Source: an uncultured Gemmatimonadales bacterium (GTDB taxonomy: Bacteria > Gemmatimonadota > Gemmatimonadetes > Longimicrobiales > Gaopeijiaceae). Taken from it: a DNA stretch of 64,000 nucleotides. The position numbers and the translations under genes were made by a program. The stretch lies in contig CALFPJ010000026.1 of the NCBI GenBank assembly GCA_937919655.1, positions 62,001 to 126,000 of the forward strand, given 5' to 3'. Positions 37,790-47,369 of this stretch are shown here, one piece after another. How positions within the stretch are numbered: the stretch's first letter is position 1; every line of letters starts with the position of its first letter. A model generated the notes under the pieces. It did no database searches, was not told where the DNA came from, and was given only the letters and a program-made list of their open reading frames with translations.

Positions 37790-39220
37790 ATGGACAAGCC
37801 AGTACGAAGCCGCCCAAATCCGCGCCTCGGCTCAGACCTCGGTCTCTCCGACATTGCCGGAGCCCTGCGTCGTGGGGACTTCACGGCCAGCGACCTCATC
37901 GAATCCTCGATCGACCAGCACGTTGAGCTGGGGGTGGGACTGGGCGCATACAAACACTTTGACGCTGACGGGGCTCGTGAAGCAGCCGCTGGTGCCGACA
38001 CGGCCCTCGCGGCCGGGATCACGCCTCCCCTCTGTGGCATTCCAATTTCGGTAAAGGACCTGTACGGCGTTGACGGACTACCGACGTTCGCCGGGACCGC
38101 GAGGCAACTCCCCAACGCTTGGTCACGGGACGCCTGGCTGGTCGCCCAGTTGCGTGCCCAGGGCGCGGTAATCATGGGGAAGACCCATACGGTGGAGTTG
38201 GCGTACGGCGGGGTCGGGATCAATCCACATTGGGGCACGCCCCGGAATCCCTGGGACGCCGACACGCACCGCATGCCCGGAGGGTCGTCGTGTGGCGCCG
38301 GGGTCAGCCTATGGGAGGGCTCCGCTCTCGTCGCTCTGGGGACTGACACCGGGGGGTCGATCCGAATTCCGGCCGCCATGACGGGCACCGTCGGACACAA
38401 GATCACCTACGGTCGCTGGCCCGTGACAGGCGTCGTGCCGCTGAGTTCGACGCTCGATACGGTGGGAGCGCTCACAAGGTCCGTCGAGGACAGCCTTTAC
38501 CTCTTCGGGTCCATCGACCCGGCGTGGGGTGATCCGAGCCAGTTCCTTTCGCAAATGTCCACGTTGGGGGCCGCCGGGCTTCGCATCGCGACACCGGACT
38601 GCAGTATCTGGCATGACTGCCAGTCGGACATCTCTAGCGTCCTGAGGGCGGCCATCGGCAACCTCAAGTCGTCAGGGTGGGGTGTGGGTGAAGTCAGGGG
38701 GCACCTCTTCGACGAAGCCCACGATCTGTACATGACCGGCGGCATCGCGGGCGCCGAGTGTCTGGCATTTCTGAAGCGCGACCTACCCGAGTGGGTGGAC
38801 CTGCTGCACCCCACCGTCGGTGCCCGCCTCGCTGGGGCGCCCGCGCTGGACTCGGAGCTCTATCGCACCTCGATCGCCACACGGGCAGCGCTCATGGATC
38901 AGGCCGACGCGCTCTTCGAAACGGCCGACGTGCTCGCGCTGCCAACTTCGATGGCAACCCCCGCCCCAATAGCGGAGCTCATCGACCTCGAGCGCTACGG
39001 GCGGGCAAACGCGACCGCGCTGCGACCCACCTGTCCCATCAGCATGCTGGGCCTGTGCGCGATCACCCTCCCGGTTGGCCTCGACGACGCCGGCATGCCC
39101 GTCGGACTTCAGCTTGTCGCACCGGGCGGACACGACGAAGCGTTGCTGGGCGCGGCCTTGGCCGTCGAGAGGGTTCTCGGGCCAGCCTCGAACACGATCG
39201 GTCGTCCGCCGGGCCTCTAG
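37790..39220 (+). CDS. Amidase-signature family hydrolase
   Basis: The 476-residue protein has the Ser-cisSer-Lys triad elements: Lys in PISVKDLYGVDGLPTFAG, the cis-Ser in MPGGSSCGAGVSLWEG, and the nucleophile region LGTDTGGSIRIPAAMTGTVG. The later part (GAECLAFLKRDLPEWVDLLH, LPTSMATPAPI) matches amidases such as allophanate or aspartyl/glutamyl-tRNA amidotransferase-like enzymes. The genomic context (no gatB or gatC) speaks against a tRNA role. The ATG at 37790 was chosen over a GTG four codons upstream. The substrate is unknown. Confidence 0.85.
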   Translation: MDKPVRSRPNPRLGSDLGLSDIAGALRRGDFTASDLIESSIDQHVELGVGLGAYKHFDADGAREAAAGADTALAAGITPPLCGIPISVKDLYGVDGLPTFAGTARQLPNAWSRDAWLVAQLRAQGAVIMGKTHTVELAYGGVGINPHWGTPRNPWDADTHRMPGGSSCGAGVSLWEGSALVALGTDTGGSIRIPAAMTGTVGHKITYGRWPVTGVVPLSSTLDTVGALTRSVEDSLYLFGSIDPAWGDPSQFLSQMSTLGAAGLRIATPDCSIWHDCQSDISSVLRAAIGNLKSSGWGVGEVRGHLFDEAHDLYMTGGIAGAECLAFLKRDLPEWVDLLHPTVGARLAGAPALDSELYRTSIATRAALMDQADALFETADVLALPTSMATPAPIAELIDLERYGRANATALRPTCPISMLGLCAITLPVGLDDAGMPVGLQLVAPGGHDEALLGAALAVERVLGPASNTIGRPPGL

Positions 39221-39470
39221 GTCGCGCCCCCAACCATGGGTCATCGGTGGGGCGTATTCATCGAGGACCGGCGCAAGCGTTCCGCCGTCTGGATGTTGAT
39301 TTTGGTGAAGGACAGCCGCTGACCTAGCAGGCCGGTTTGTCACCGAGAACTCCCTCGACCTTGCGCCGATTCACTAGACCATGGAAGCTGATCCCTGCGT
39401 TGATCGGGCCGATTGGACTGCTGTGCGAAGGCGCGCGTCCCCAGGCCACGCCCGTCCCAGTGGAGACTCC

Positions 39471-42400
39471 ATGTCCCGTTCTGCAACTTCAAGTATGCGC
39501 GCGCTCATCGCGTGGGCGGCACTCCTCCTTCCTGCACCTTCGGCAGCCCAGGAAGATCCTGTCGATCCGGCCGCCTTCAGCGCCATGTCCTGGCGTTCGA
39601 TCGGGCCATTCCGAGGTGGGCGCTCGAACAGCTCGGTAGGTGTTCCGTCTCAGCCCCGGACGTTCTACATGGGGACAGTCGGCGGGGGGGTCTGGAAGAC
39701 GACGGACGCGGGCATTACGTGGACCAACGTCTCCGACGGGCAGCTGGCCACCTCCTCGGTCGGCGCGCTCGCGGTCGCCGAATCCGATCCCAACGTGGTG
39801 TACGTAGGCATGGGTGAGCACGCGATCCGGGGTGTGATGACCTCGCACGGCGACGGTGTTTACCGTTCCACCGATGCTGGCCGCACCTGGTCCCACTTGG
39901 GGCTGGACCGCACCCGGGCCATCTCGCGCATCCGCGTGCATCCGAACGACCCTGATCTGGTCTATGTGGCCGCCCAGGGCGCGCCGTACGGCGCAAACGA
40001 GGAACGCGGCATCTACCGATCGAAGGACGGTGGTGCGACCTGGGAACTCGTACTTTCGGTCGATGAGAACACGGGTGCGTCCGACCTTTCGATGGACATG
40101 ACGAACCCCCGCATCCTCTATGCCGCATTCTGGGAGCACCGCCGCCTACCCTGGCAGGTTCAGAGCGGAGGAGAGGGCAGCGGCTTTTTCAAATCCACGG
40201 ACGGTGGGGACACGTGGAATCGCATTGAGAACGGCCTGCCTGACAACATGGGGAAGACCTCCATCGACGTGTCGCGCGCGAACCCGCAAAGGGTCTTCGC
40301 GATCGTCGAGGCTGACCCGGGTGGCGGCATCTTCCGTTCGGACAACGGGGGTGAGTCCTGGGAGCTCATGAGCGAAAACTGGACGGCCCGAGCGCGGGCT
40401 TGGTACTACATCGAAATCTTCGCAGACCCGACAGATCAAGAGACCGTGTACGTCCTGAACGCCCCCATGTTGAAGTCAATCGATGGTGGGCGAAACTTCA
40501 CAAACGTCCGTGTGCCGCACGGTGACACCCACGACCTCTGGATCAATCCGAACGACAACGAGATCATGATCAACTCGAACGACGGCGGCGCCAACGTCTC
40601 GTTCAACGCTGGGGCGTCATGGTCTACTCAGACCAACCAGGCGACGGCTCAATTCTATCGAGTGAACGTGGATAATCGTTTCCCCTACTACGTCTACGGC
40701 GGGCAACAGGACAACAGTTCAGTCGCCATCGCGAGCATGGGCCAGGGTGGCATCTCTTGGAAGGACTGGTACGACGTTGGCGGTTGTGAGAGCGCCTACA
40801 CCGCGTTCGATCCCGACGCTCCGCGCCTCGTGTATGCGGGCTGTTACATGGGGATCATCAGTGAATACGATCACCAGACGAGTGCGTCACGAGACGTCGG
40901 TGTGTACCCAGTGCTCCCTGCAGCCCTCCAGGGACGTGAAATGAAGTATCGCTACAACTGGAACGCGCCCATCGTCGCATCGCCGCAGGACTACAGCACG
41001 ATCTACCACGCGTCGAACCACCTGGTGCGCACGCAGGATCGAGGCATGACGTGGGAGGAAATCAGTCCTGACCTTACGCGCGACAATGACGCGCAGCAGG
41101 GCTACGGCGGCGGGCCCATCACCAACGAAGGTGCAGGCGGAGAGATCTACGGCACCATCTACTATGTGGCCCCGTCCGAGCACGAGCGTGGCACCATCTG
41201 GACCGGCAGCGACGACGGGCTCATCTACCTGACGCGCGATGAGGGCGCCACGTGGACAAACGTGACGCCTGACGACCTGGAGGAGGGCCAGATCAACGCG
41301 ATCGAGGTCTCCCCTCACGACCCAGCCACCGCCTACGTGGCCTACACGCGCTACAAGTTCAATGACTTCACCCCGCACGTGCTCGTGACGACGGACTACG
41401 GCCGCAGTTGGGACGACCGCACAGCCGGGATCGCCGAGGAAGCATTCGCGCGCGTGGTCCGGGAAGACCCAGTAAGGCCCGGCCTACTCTACCTGGGTAC
41501 AGAGACGGGCCTCTACATCTCATGGAACCAAGGCGAGCAGTGGCAGCAGGCGCAACTCAATCTGCCCAACACGCCCATCAACGATCTGATCATCCAGCGG
41601 CGAGAGAACGATCTCGTAGCGGCTACGGCGGGACGCAGCTTCTGGATTTTGGACGACCTCACACCGCTCCAGAACGCCCCTGATGCACTTGCCAGCGAGA
41701 CCTATTTACATGCACCCAGACACGCTTACCGCCTGGCCGGCGGCGGTGGCTTTGGCGGCTTTGGCAATAATAGTGTCGGTCAGAACCCGCCGAGCGGGGC
41801 CGTGCTGCACTATTACATGGCCGAGGCACCGGAAGAAGGCGACACCGTACGGGTGGCGATCCTCTCGCCGGCGGGCGACCTCATTCGGACCTACTCCACC
41901 CACCCGGACGAGGAGCTGAGCCCGGGAGCGCAGCCCATCAAAGTGACGGAGGGCGACAACCGGGTCGTCTGGGATCTGAGGCACGAGCAGATTCCGAACA
42001 TCCCGGGCGCGTACGTCTTCGGTTCTCTGGCAGGCCGGCGGGTCGTGCCGGGCGACTATCAGGTCCGCTTGTCGGTGGGGAACTTCACCATGACGCAGCC
42101 ACTCGAGGTCCGCATGGACCCGAGAGTGGACGCGAACATGGCCGAATACATTGAGCAGGACGCGTTCGTGGCGTCGGTCGCGGCCGAATTGACCGATATC
42201 CATCGCTCCACGATCGACGTGAAGGACGTAAAAGGACAAATCGAAACGCTCGTAGGCCGTATCGAGGGACGTGACGGAGCAGACGTGGTCGGCGAGGTGG
42301 CCGATGCGCTCGCGGGAGACCTCGAGACCGTGGCTGACTCCCTCTATCAGGCGCGGGTCGTGGACGGGCAAACGGTCATTAACTTCCCCTCTCGACTGAA

Positions 42401-42623
42401 ATTCCAATACGTCTGGCTGCACGGGAACGCGGAAGGAGCGGAAACGGGTGTGACTCGTGGATCGGAGGACGTTCTTGGAGACCTGCGGGTTCGCTGGACC
42501 ACGCATCGCACGACCGTGACGGAGCTGCTGGGTCCGCGCCTCGATGCCCTCAATGAGCTACTCCAGCAGTACGGTTTCGGCGCCATCATCGCCCCCCCGG
42601 TACGACGGAGACCAATCAGTTGA
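39471..42623 (+). CDS. Secreted sortilin/BNR-type beta-propeller protein
   Basis: The 1050-residue protein has a Sec signal ([17 protein letters not shown]) and many Asp-box or BNR repeats: [60 protein letters not shown] and [11 protein letters not shown], forming ten-bladed propellers as in sortilin VPS10 domains. The last 250 residues form a separate alpha/beta tail with a linker [13 protein letters not shown]. Such proteins are often annotated as glycosyl hydrolases, but no catalytic residue is evident. A GGAG sequence precedes the ATG at 39471; an ATG at 39495 is the alternative. A paralogue is encoded at 51937-55200. Confidence 0.88.
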   Translation: MSRSATSSMRALIAWAALLLPAPSAAQEDPVDPAAFSAMSWRSIGPFRGGRSNSSVGVPSQPRTFYMGTVGGGVWKTTDAGITWTNVSDGQLATSSVGALAVAESDPNVVYVGMGEHAIRGVMTSHGDGVYRSTDAGRTWSHLGLDRTRAISRIRVHPNDPDLVYVAAQGAPYGANEERGIYRSKDGGATWELVLSVDENTGASDLSMDMTNPRILYAAFWEHRRLPWQVQSGGEGSGFFKSTDGGDTWNRIENGLPDNMGKTSIDVSRANPQRVFAIVEADPGGGIFRSDNGGESWELMSENWTARARAWYYIEIFADPTDQETVYVLNAPMLKSIDGGRNFTNVRVPHGDTHDLWINPNDNEIMINSNDGGANVSFNAGASWSTQTNQATAQFYRVNVDNRFPYYVYGGQQDNSSVAIASMGQGGISWKDWYDVGGCESAYTAFDPDAPRLVYAGCYMGIISEYDHQTSASRDVGVYPVLPAALQGREMKYRYNWNAPIVASPQDYSTIYHASNHLVRTQDRGMTWEEISPDLTRDNDAQQGYGGGPITNEGAGGEIYGTIYYVAPSEHERGTIWTGSDDGLIYLTRDEGATWTNVTPDDLEEGQINAIEVSPHDPATAYVAYTRYKFNDFTPHVLVTTDYGRSWDDRTAGIAEEAFARVVREDPVRPGLLYLGTETGLYISWNQGEQWQQAQLNLPNTPINDLIIQRRENDLVAATAGRSFWILDDLTPLQNAPDALASETYLHAPRHAYRLAGGGGFGGFGNNSVGQNPPSGAVLHYYMAEAPEEGDTVRVAILSPAGDLIRTYSTHPDEELSPGAQPIKVTEGDNRVVWDLRHEQIPNIPGAYVFGSLAGRRVVPGDYQVRLSVGNFTMTQPLEVRMDPRVDANMAEYIEQDAFVASVAAELTDIHRSTIDVKDVKGQIETLVGRIEGRDGADVVGEVADALAGDLETVADSLYQARVVDGQTVINFPSRLKFQYVWLHGNAEGAETGVTRGSEDVLGDLRVRWTTHRTTVTELLGPRLDALNELLQQYGFGAIIAPPVRRRPIS

Positions 42624-42633
42624 TGCACCCCAC

Positions 42634-42672
42634 GCCGAGGCCCTGGCGCGACGCTGCGCCAAGGCCCTCGGC
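42634..42672. terminator. Stable hairpin after the BNR gene, without T run
   Basis: GCCGAGGCC and CTGGCGC pair with GCGCCAAGG and CCTCGGC across the 6-nt loop GACGCT, about 15 pairs with one mismatch and one bulge. It begins 11 nt after the BNR stop. No U-tract follows, so it may stabilise the transcript end or terminate with Rho. Confidence 0.5.
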
Positions 42673-42705
42673 CACGGGGGTCGCTGACGTACGGAGGGCG
42701 CGCGC

Positions 42706-43392
42706 GTGACGCCACACGAGCTTGAGCGTTACGACAAGATCGGCCGCAGCCTAGACGGGCTCGTACCGATATGCTGGCAGAAGCGGGCCTTAGACGTCAC
42801 GCTATCAGCGGCGTTGATCCTTCTCTTCTCGCCGGTCTTCCTGGCCATCTTCGTTGCGCTACTCCTAGAAGGTCTCCTGGTGCCGCGGCACCGGGGCCCG
42901 TTCTTCCTTACGGAAGACCGAGGCTCTGAGGGAAAGATCTTCCACCTGCCAAAATTTCGTATCGTGCGCATGGACGCATTCCATGACATTCGGGCCACGC
43001 AGAAATACCAGCACATCAAGCCCATGGAGTCCGATCCTGCGAACGTGACGAAGGTCGGGGCCGTGTTGAAGACTATCTACTTCGATGAACTCCCTCAGCT
43101 CTTCTCGATCCTGAAGGGCGACATGAGCTTCGTCGGCCCTTGGCCTTGGCCGCTCGAGCCGTACTACGAAGAGCTTGAGAAGGGGATCTTTCGCAAACGC
43201 CTAATCAGGCCCGGCTTCACCGGGCTCGTCCAAGCGAACAAAGGCATTAAGGACGGTCCCAGTGAATGGGTACTCGACTTCGCGTACATCGGCTTCATGC
43301 ACGACGAACGCAGTGGGTGGGCCAAACTGGCCTTCGATCTCCGCGTGCTGACGCGCTCCACAAAAACGGTGTCGGAGGGCAGGGGACTGTAA
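42706..43392 (+). CDS. Bacterial sugar transferase (phosphoglycosyl transferase)
   Basis: The 228-residue protein has the family plan: a single membrane segment (LDVTLSAALILLFSPVFLAI), GPFFLTEDRGSEGKIFHLPK FRIVRMD, LKTIYFDELPQLFSILKGDM and FVGPWPWPLE, RPGFTGLVQANKG. These enzymes transfer a sugar phosphate to undecaprenyl phosphate at the start of exopolysaccharide or O-antigen synthesis. The start is a GTG with GGAGG eight bases upstream. It stands alone: no other polysaccharide genes lie nearby. The RIVRMD segment replaces the usual KFRTM. Confidence 0.87.
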   Translation: MTPHELERYDKIGRSLDGLVPICWQKRALDVTLSAALILLFSPVFLAIFVALLLEGLLVPRHRGPFFLTEDRGSEGKIFHLPKFRIVRMDAFHDIRATQKYQHIKPMESDPANVTKVGAVLKTIYFDELPQLFSILKGDMSFVGPWPWPLEPYYEELEKGIFRKRLIRPGFTGLVQANKGIKDGPSEWVLDFAYIGFMHDERSGWAKLAFDLRVLTRSTKTVSEGRGL

Positions 43393-43500
43393 GAGGTGGA
43401 CGGACGCAGGTGCCGATATTTGCCATCAGAACGCTCGGTGCGTCACCCCTGTCATGATTGAGCGTGCCACGCGTTCGCGCTCCCGGCGGGGCGCGAGTCT

Positions 43501-45276
43501 CTACATCCCGCCGATCCTCGAGCGAATCACCTCAACGGCCTGAGCGGAACGAATCTCTGAGACCTCCCGCGCGAGAATCAGCATCGTGGGCAAGTCCTCG
43601 ATGGAAAATCCATCGATCACAGCCTGGCCCGCCTGGACCCGTTCCGCCCAACGGACGGAGGCTGGGTCAGTGGCCATCATGTTCAGCATGATCACCGGTT
43701 CGTCGTGTAGACCGTCGCTTCCTGGCGCATCGGCGGGGAACAGCCCGCGCGCAACGAGCGCTGCTTTTGGCGCTTCCGTGGCCGTGTAGTATTCCTCGAC
43801 ATGGAACGCGCGCGCTGAGCCATTCCAACGGGCGTTGAGACGCGCGGCAACGGCTGCCTGGCCGACCTGGTTGCCACCGGAGTCCCCGATGAGGACGATG
43901 TTCTCAAAGCCGTGTACTCTCAACGACTCGGCAATGTCCTCAAGGAGCGCCTCGAAGGTCTCTGCTCGCATGCTGATGGTGCCAGGGCTTCTCATATGGC
44001 CGCTCTGAGGCTCGATATCCCCTTCCGGCACCCACTTCACGATCGGGGCACACAGCGCATCGCCGAGTTGGCGAGCGATCTCGGCGCAGTTGGCGCGGAG
44101 GATGTAGTTGTGCTTGCCCAGCGCGAGCCACGGGCCGTTCACCTCGATGCCGCCCGTGGGGATGATCGCTGTCTTCGTTCCCACCGCTAGGGCGTCACGC
44201 ACGTCCATCCACGTCATCTCTTCCAGCCACATGGTCGTGGCCCTGGGGAGCGGATTCGGGCTTGCAGCGCAGTTGTACGGGCTGTCTGCACACGCGCCTC
44301 CGCCCATGTCCCGCGGGTCCGGCTGGGGGCGCTGTGCTCCCCCGCCCCCGCCTGTGCGCGCTGGCCGAGGAGGCCGAGGAGGCTCCGGGAGGGTGCCCCC
44401 ATTCGCCAACGCCGCCTGAACGGCGTCCCCCGTCGCTTCAGCGCGGAACGCCACCACCGCCCGGGCCAGTTCCAGCGTCTGCACACGGTCGACGAGTGAG
44501 ACTCCGTTGATCGTGGCGAGACCTGCCTCCACCCGTTCGGCCCACCGGATCGACCGCGGATCGTCCGCGAACATGTTCAGCGAGATGATCGCGTCGTCGT
44601 GGAGACCATCCGCCTCCTCGACCAGCCCATAGTTCTGCAACATATACGCACTCACACTCGCGTAGTCGTAGTACTCCTGGACGTGGGCAATGACCGGACT
44701 ACCTCCCCACTCCCGTGTCAGGCGGTCAGCGACGGCCCTCTGCGGGCCCTGGTTGCCACCCGAGTCGCCAATAAAGACGATATTCTCGAAGCCGTGCATT
44801 CTGAGCGAGCGGGCCACGTCAGTAAGTACCGCCTCAAACGTCTCGACACGCGCGCTGATCGTGCTCGGGCTCACCATGTGGCCGCTCGGCGGATCGATAT
44901 CGCCTTCCGGGACATACGGGATCACAGGAGCGCACAGTGCGTTCCCAAGTCGACGCGCGATTGCTTCACAATTGGCGTGCAGGACATAGTTGTGCTTGCC
45001 CGCGACCAGCCATGGGCCGTTCGGCTCGATGCCCCCCGTCGGAACGATGATGGTCGTCTTCCCAGCGGCGACCGCATCGCGTACGTCCATCCAAGTCATC
45101 TCCTCCAGCCAAACAGTTCTGGCTTCGGGGAGCGGATTGGGGGTGTCGGCACAGTTGTAGACATTGGCCTCACAACTGCCACCGCCCATGTCACGAGAAA
45201 CTTCGGGTTGGCGCTGCGCGGCCAGGGTCCCGGCCGAGAGGAAGAGTGCGATACCCGCGGTGACGACGATCTTCAT
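43501..45276 (-). CDS. Secreted protein with two tandem creatininase-like domains
   Basis: The 591-residue protein has a Sec signal (AGIALFLSAGTLAAQ) and two homologous halves, about residues 30-290 and 320-591. Each starts DMGGG.C...YNCA..PNPLP and continues WLEEMTWMDVRDA, PTGGIE.NGPWL, PEGDI.P.SGHM, GFENIV.IGDSGGNQ and HVEEYY- or HVQEYY-like motifs. Classical creatininases have E-Q-H-G-P-H and a following Asp for zinc; here both halves read E.NGPW and GKHN, so the metal site is altered. A Pro/Gly/Arg-rich linker separates the domains. The activity cannot be assigned. It is downstream of the NSS transporter pair. Confidence 0.85.
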   Translation of the reverse strand: MKIVVTAGIALFLSAGTLAAQRQPEVSRDMGGGSCEANVYNCADTPNPLPEARTVWLEEMTWMDVRDAVAAGKTTIIVPTGGIEPNGPWLVAGKHNYVLHANCEAIARRLGNALCAPVIPYVPEGDIDPPSGHMVSPSTISARVETFEAVLTDVARSLRMHGFENIVFIGDSGGNQGPQRAVADRLTREWGGSPVIAHVQEYYDYASVSAYMLQNYGLVEEADGLHDDAIISLNMFADDPRSIRWAERVEAGLATINGVSLVDRVQTLELARAVVAFRAEATGDAVQAALANGGTLPEPPRPPRPARTGGGGGAQRPQPDPRDMGGGACADSPYNCAASPNPLPRATTMWLEEMTWMDVRDALAVGTKTAIIPTGGIEVNGPWLALGKHNYILRANCAEIARQLGDALCAPIVKWVPEGDIEPQSGHMRSPGTISMRAETFEALLEDIAESLRVHGFENIVLIGDSGGNQVGQAAVAARLNARWNGSARAFHVEEYYTATEAPKAALVARGLFPADAPGSDGLHDEPVIMLNMMATDPASVRWAERVQAGQAVIDGFSIEDLPTMLILAREVSEIRSAQAVEVIRSRIGGM

Positions 45277-45306
45277 TGCCTCTCCGAATAGTGGAGAAAG
45301 TAAGTT

Positions 45307-45336
45307 CGCGCCGGGGCCTCGAAGGACCCCGGCGCG
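45307..45336. terminator. Ten-bp GC hairpin between the NSS pair and the creatininase gene
   Basis: CGCGCCGGGG (45307-45316) pairs exactly with CCCCGGCGCG (45327-45336) around a 10-nt loop. For minus-strand transcripts it is followed by only a moderately T-rich stretch (GAACTTACTTTCT). It may attenuate read-through from the transporter genes into the creatininase gene. Confidence 0.6.
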
Positions 45337-45361
45337 AAAAACACACCGTCTACGACAAGCC

Positions 45362-45466
45362 CTATTTGTTATCTGGCGTCGTCAAGATTTTGTAATAACA
45401 CCAACCCGCCAGGCTCCACACGAAGCTCAGCGAGCCAACCATTAGAATCCATCCGCCGATGCTCAT
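45362..45466 (-). CDS. MetS-like small subunit of an NSS transporter (34 residues)
   Basis: A minus-strand frame encodes MSIGGWILMVGSLSFVWSLA followed by GWCYYKILTTPDNK and TAG. A single membrane helix starting M..GGW+.M and ending in YYK+L is characteristic of MetS, the small subunit of MetP-type Na+-coupled methionine/alanine transporters. Its ATG overlaps the NSS transporter stop by 4 nt (ATGA), and GGAGG lies 6 nt upstream, within the transporter end. It is easily missed because of its size. Confidence 0.82.
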   Translation of the reverse strand: MSIGGWILMVGSLSFVWSLAGWCYYKILTTPDNK

Positions 45467-47088
45467 GATGCACCTCCCGGCTTGAAGTCCCCTGCGATTT
45501 CTTGACCGTTCAAGTCCATGCCGGCCGCTTCCCAACGCTTCTCACCAATGCGCACACACACCATCAAGATGGCCGCCACCACGGCGAGCATTGCGAGCGC
45601 GAGTTGAGCCATGGGCTGTTCCCCGATTTGTGCGATCGAAGCCGGTAGATTCGTGATGCAGAAGGCGACCAAAACGATGATCAGGTACGCAGGCGCGACC
45701 CACTTCATGACGAATCGGAAAAACGTCGGTATCTGGATTTGAGCCCCTCGATGGATCTCGGCCCAACCCACCTCAAGGCCGAAGATCCAACTGAACGCGA
45801 TGATCTCGAGCATGGCAAGCACGAGGATCAAGAAGGTCCCGATCCAGAAGTCGATCGTGCTCCAGAAGACCGCGCCCTCGGTGAAGTAGATCACCATGAA
45901 CGAAGCGGCGAGGCACAGCCCGACCACATACATGGTCCCCCGCTTGCGATCGACACCCAGGCTCTCCTGAAGGAACGCCACCGCTGGCTGGTACATCGAT
46001 ATCGAGCTCGTCACCGCGGCAAGGAAGAGCATGAAGAACCACACCGCGCCGACGATCGGCCCGAAGGCACCCATCTGCGCGAACACCACCGGTAGGGTCT
46101 GGAAGCCCAGGCCGAACGTCCCGGTGCTGACCGCGGCGATCGTTCCGCTCAGCCCCAAGAAGACGAACGAGGCGGTAAGCGTGATCAAGCCGCCAAAGCC
46201 GACCTCGAAGAACTCGTTGGTCGCCGCAGCCGTGAGGCTGGACAACGCCACGTCGTCCTCGCGCTTCATATAGGAGGCGTAGTTGACGATGATGCCGAAG
46301 CCGACCGAAATGCTGAAGAAGATCTGGCCGGCAGCCGCAAGCCAGGTTTGCGGATTAAAGAGTGCCCCGAAGTCGGGATTCCACATGTAGGCCAACCCGC
46401 CCATCACGTTCTGATCCGGCAAGGCGGGGTCCGGTGTGCCCAGCGTGAGCACCCGGATGAGCACGATGAAGGCACACACGGCCATCACCGGCATCGCGAA
46501 CGAAACAAACTTCTCGATTCCCTTCGAGATACCTCGAAGAATCAAGAAGATGTTCAGCCCAAACGTGATCGCCCAAAACACGATGGTCGGCACGCTCAAA
46601 GCACCGAAGATCAGGCCGTTGCTGCCTGTGCCGGTGAAGTCGTTGTAGAAGGTCGCCGAAGCCGCGGTCTGCGTTGCGATGGACGTCGTCGGGTCGATGC
46701 CCATCTGCCCGGTCGCGTACGCGTAGAAGTAGCCCAAACACCACGACGCAATAAAGGTGTAATAGAACGACACCGCGAGCGGGATCAGCACGCCCATCAC
46801 GCCGGAGTAGCGCCAGAATCTGCCCTTCCCGATCACCCCCAGAATCGCAGGTGCGGAATGGAAGCCTTTCTGCCCGCCGTAGCGGCCCATGGCCCACTCG
46901 GCCCAACAGATCGGGATCCCGAGAAAGACCAACGCACAGAAATAGGGAATGAGGAACGCGCCTCCCCCGTTTGCGGCCGCCTGGCCTGGAAACCGTAAGA
47001 AGTTTCCGAGGCCGACCGCAGAACCGGAGACCGCCAGGATTACACCCAGGCGTGATCCCCATTGCTCCTTCGCACCAGTACCGGACAT
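45463..47088 (-). CDS. NSS/SNF-family Na+-dependent amino-acid transporter
   Basis: The 541-residue protein has 12 hydrophobic segments and the NSS signature WGSRLGVILAVSGSAVGLGN followed by FLRFPGQAAANGGGAFLIPY (helix 1 with the Na+/substrate site), and later GFGIIVNYASYMKREDDV. Bacterial NSS proteins import amino acids with Na+. The partner gene for a MetS-like small subunit overlaps its 3' end, which suggests a MetPS-type methionine or alanine transporter (inference). It is divergent from the secreted M28 peptidase gene 281 bp away. Confidence 0.92.
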   Translation of the reverse strand: MSGTGAKEQWGSRLGVILAVSGSAVGLGNFLRFPGQAAANGGGAFLIPYFCALVFLGIPICWAEWAMGRYGGQKGFHSAPAILGVIGKGRFWRYSGVMGVLIPLAVSFYYTFIASWCLGYFYAYATGQMGIDPTTSIATQTAASATFYNDFTGTGSNGLIFGALSVPTIVFWAITFGLNIFLILRGISKGIEKFVSFAMPVMAVCAFIVLIRVLTLGTPDPALPDQNVMGGLAYMWNPDFGALFNPQTWLAAAGQIFFSISVGFGIIVNYASYMKREDDVALSSLTAAATNEFFEVGFGGLITLTASFVFLGLSGTIAAVSTGTFGLGFQTLPVVFAQMGAFGPIVGAVWFFMLFLAAVTSSISMYQPAVAFLQESLGVDRKRGTMYVVGLCLAASFMVIYFTEGAVFWSTIDFWIGTFLILVLAMLEIIAFSWIFGLEVGWAEIHRGAQIQIPTFFRFVMKWVAPAYLIIVLVAFCITNLPASIAQIGEQPMAQLALAMLAVVAAILMVCVRIGEKRWEAAGMDLNGQEIAGDFKPGGAS

Positions 47089-47287
47089 TCACCACTCCAT
47101 TAGAGGGTCTTTTGCCGTGTTGTCTTTGGAATGACGGGCATGATCCGTCTCATTGCACGCGTATGCAAGAGCCAGGACCGAAGTCGACGTCGCCAACCGC
47201 TCGCTACTGGAGGTTCAGATCGGTACGATCGTAGGCGGAAACCGCCCAGCACGCGGGCGGCTGGCGTAGGATTCAGGATTCACTTCT

Positions 47288-47347
47288 AGTGCCCTATTCC
47301 GGAAGTTCGTGCTCTCAAATGCAAACGAACTTCTGGGACAGGACACT
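47288..47347. repeat. 22-bp imperfect inverted repeat upstream of the M28 peptidase gene
   Basis: The left arm 47288-47309 (AGTGCCCTATTCCGG + AAGTTCG) pairs with the right arm 47326-47347 (CGAACTTCTGGGA + CAGGACACT) at 18 of 22 positions, with a 16-nt loop. The reverse complement of the right arm begins AGTGTCCTGTCCCAGA, the same 16 nt as the perfect palindrome at 2834-2858. It ends 22 nt before the peptidase ATG and lies between two divergent genes, so it could be an operator, a 5' leader hairpin, or a small dispersed element. Confidence 0.6.
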
Positions 47348-47369
47348 CAACATCTCCGAGAGTACACAG

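Noticed and set aside
37582-38406. Minus-strand open frame of 274 codons overlapping the amidase
   Set aside because: Most of it is antisense to the amidase gene. Only the last 38 codons, outside the amidase, were kept as a low-confidence small gene.
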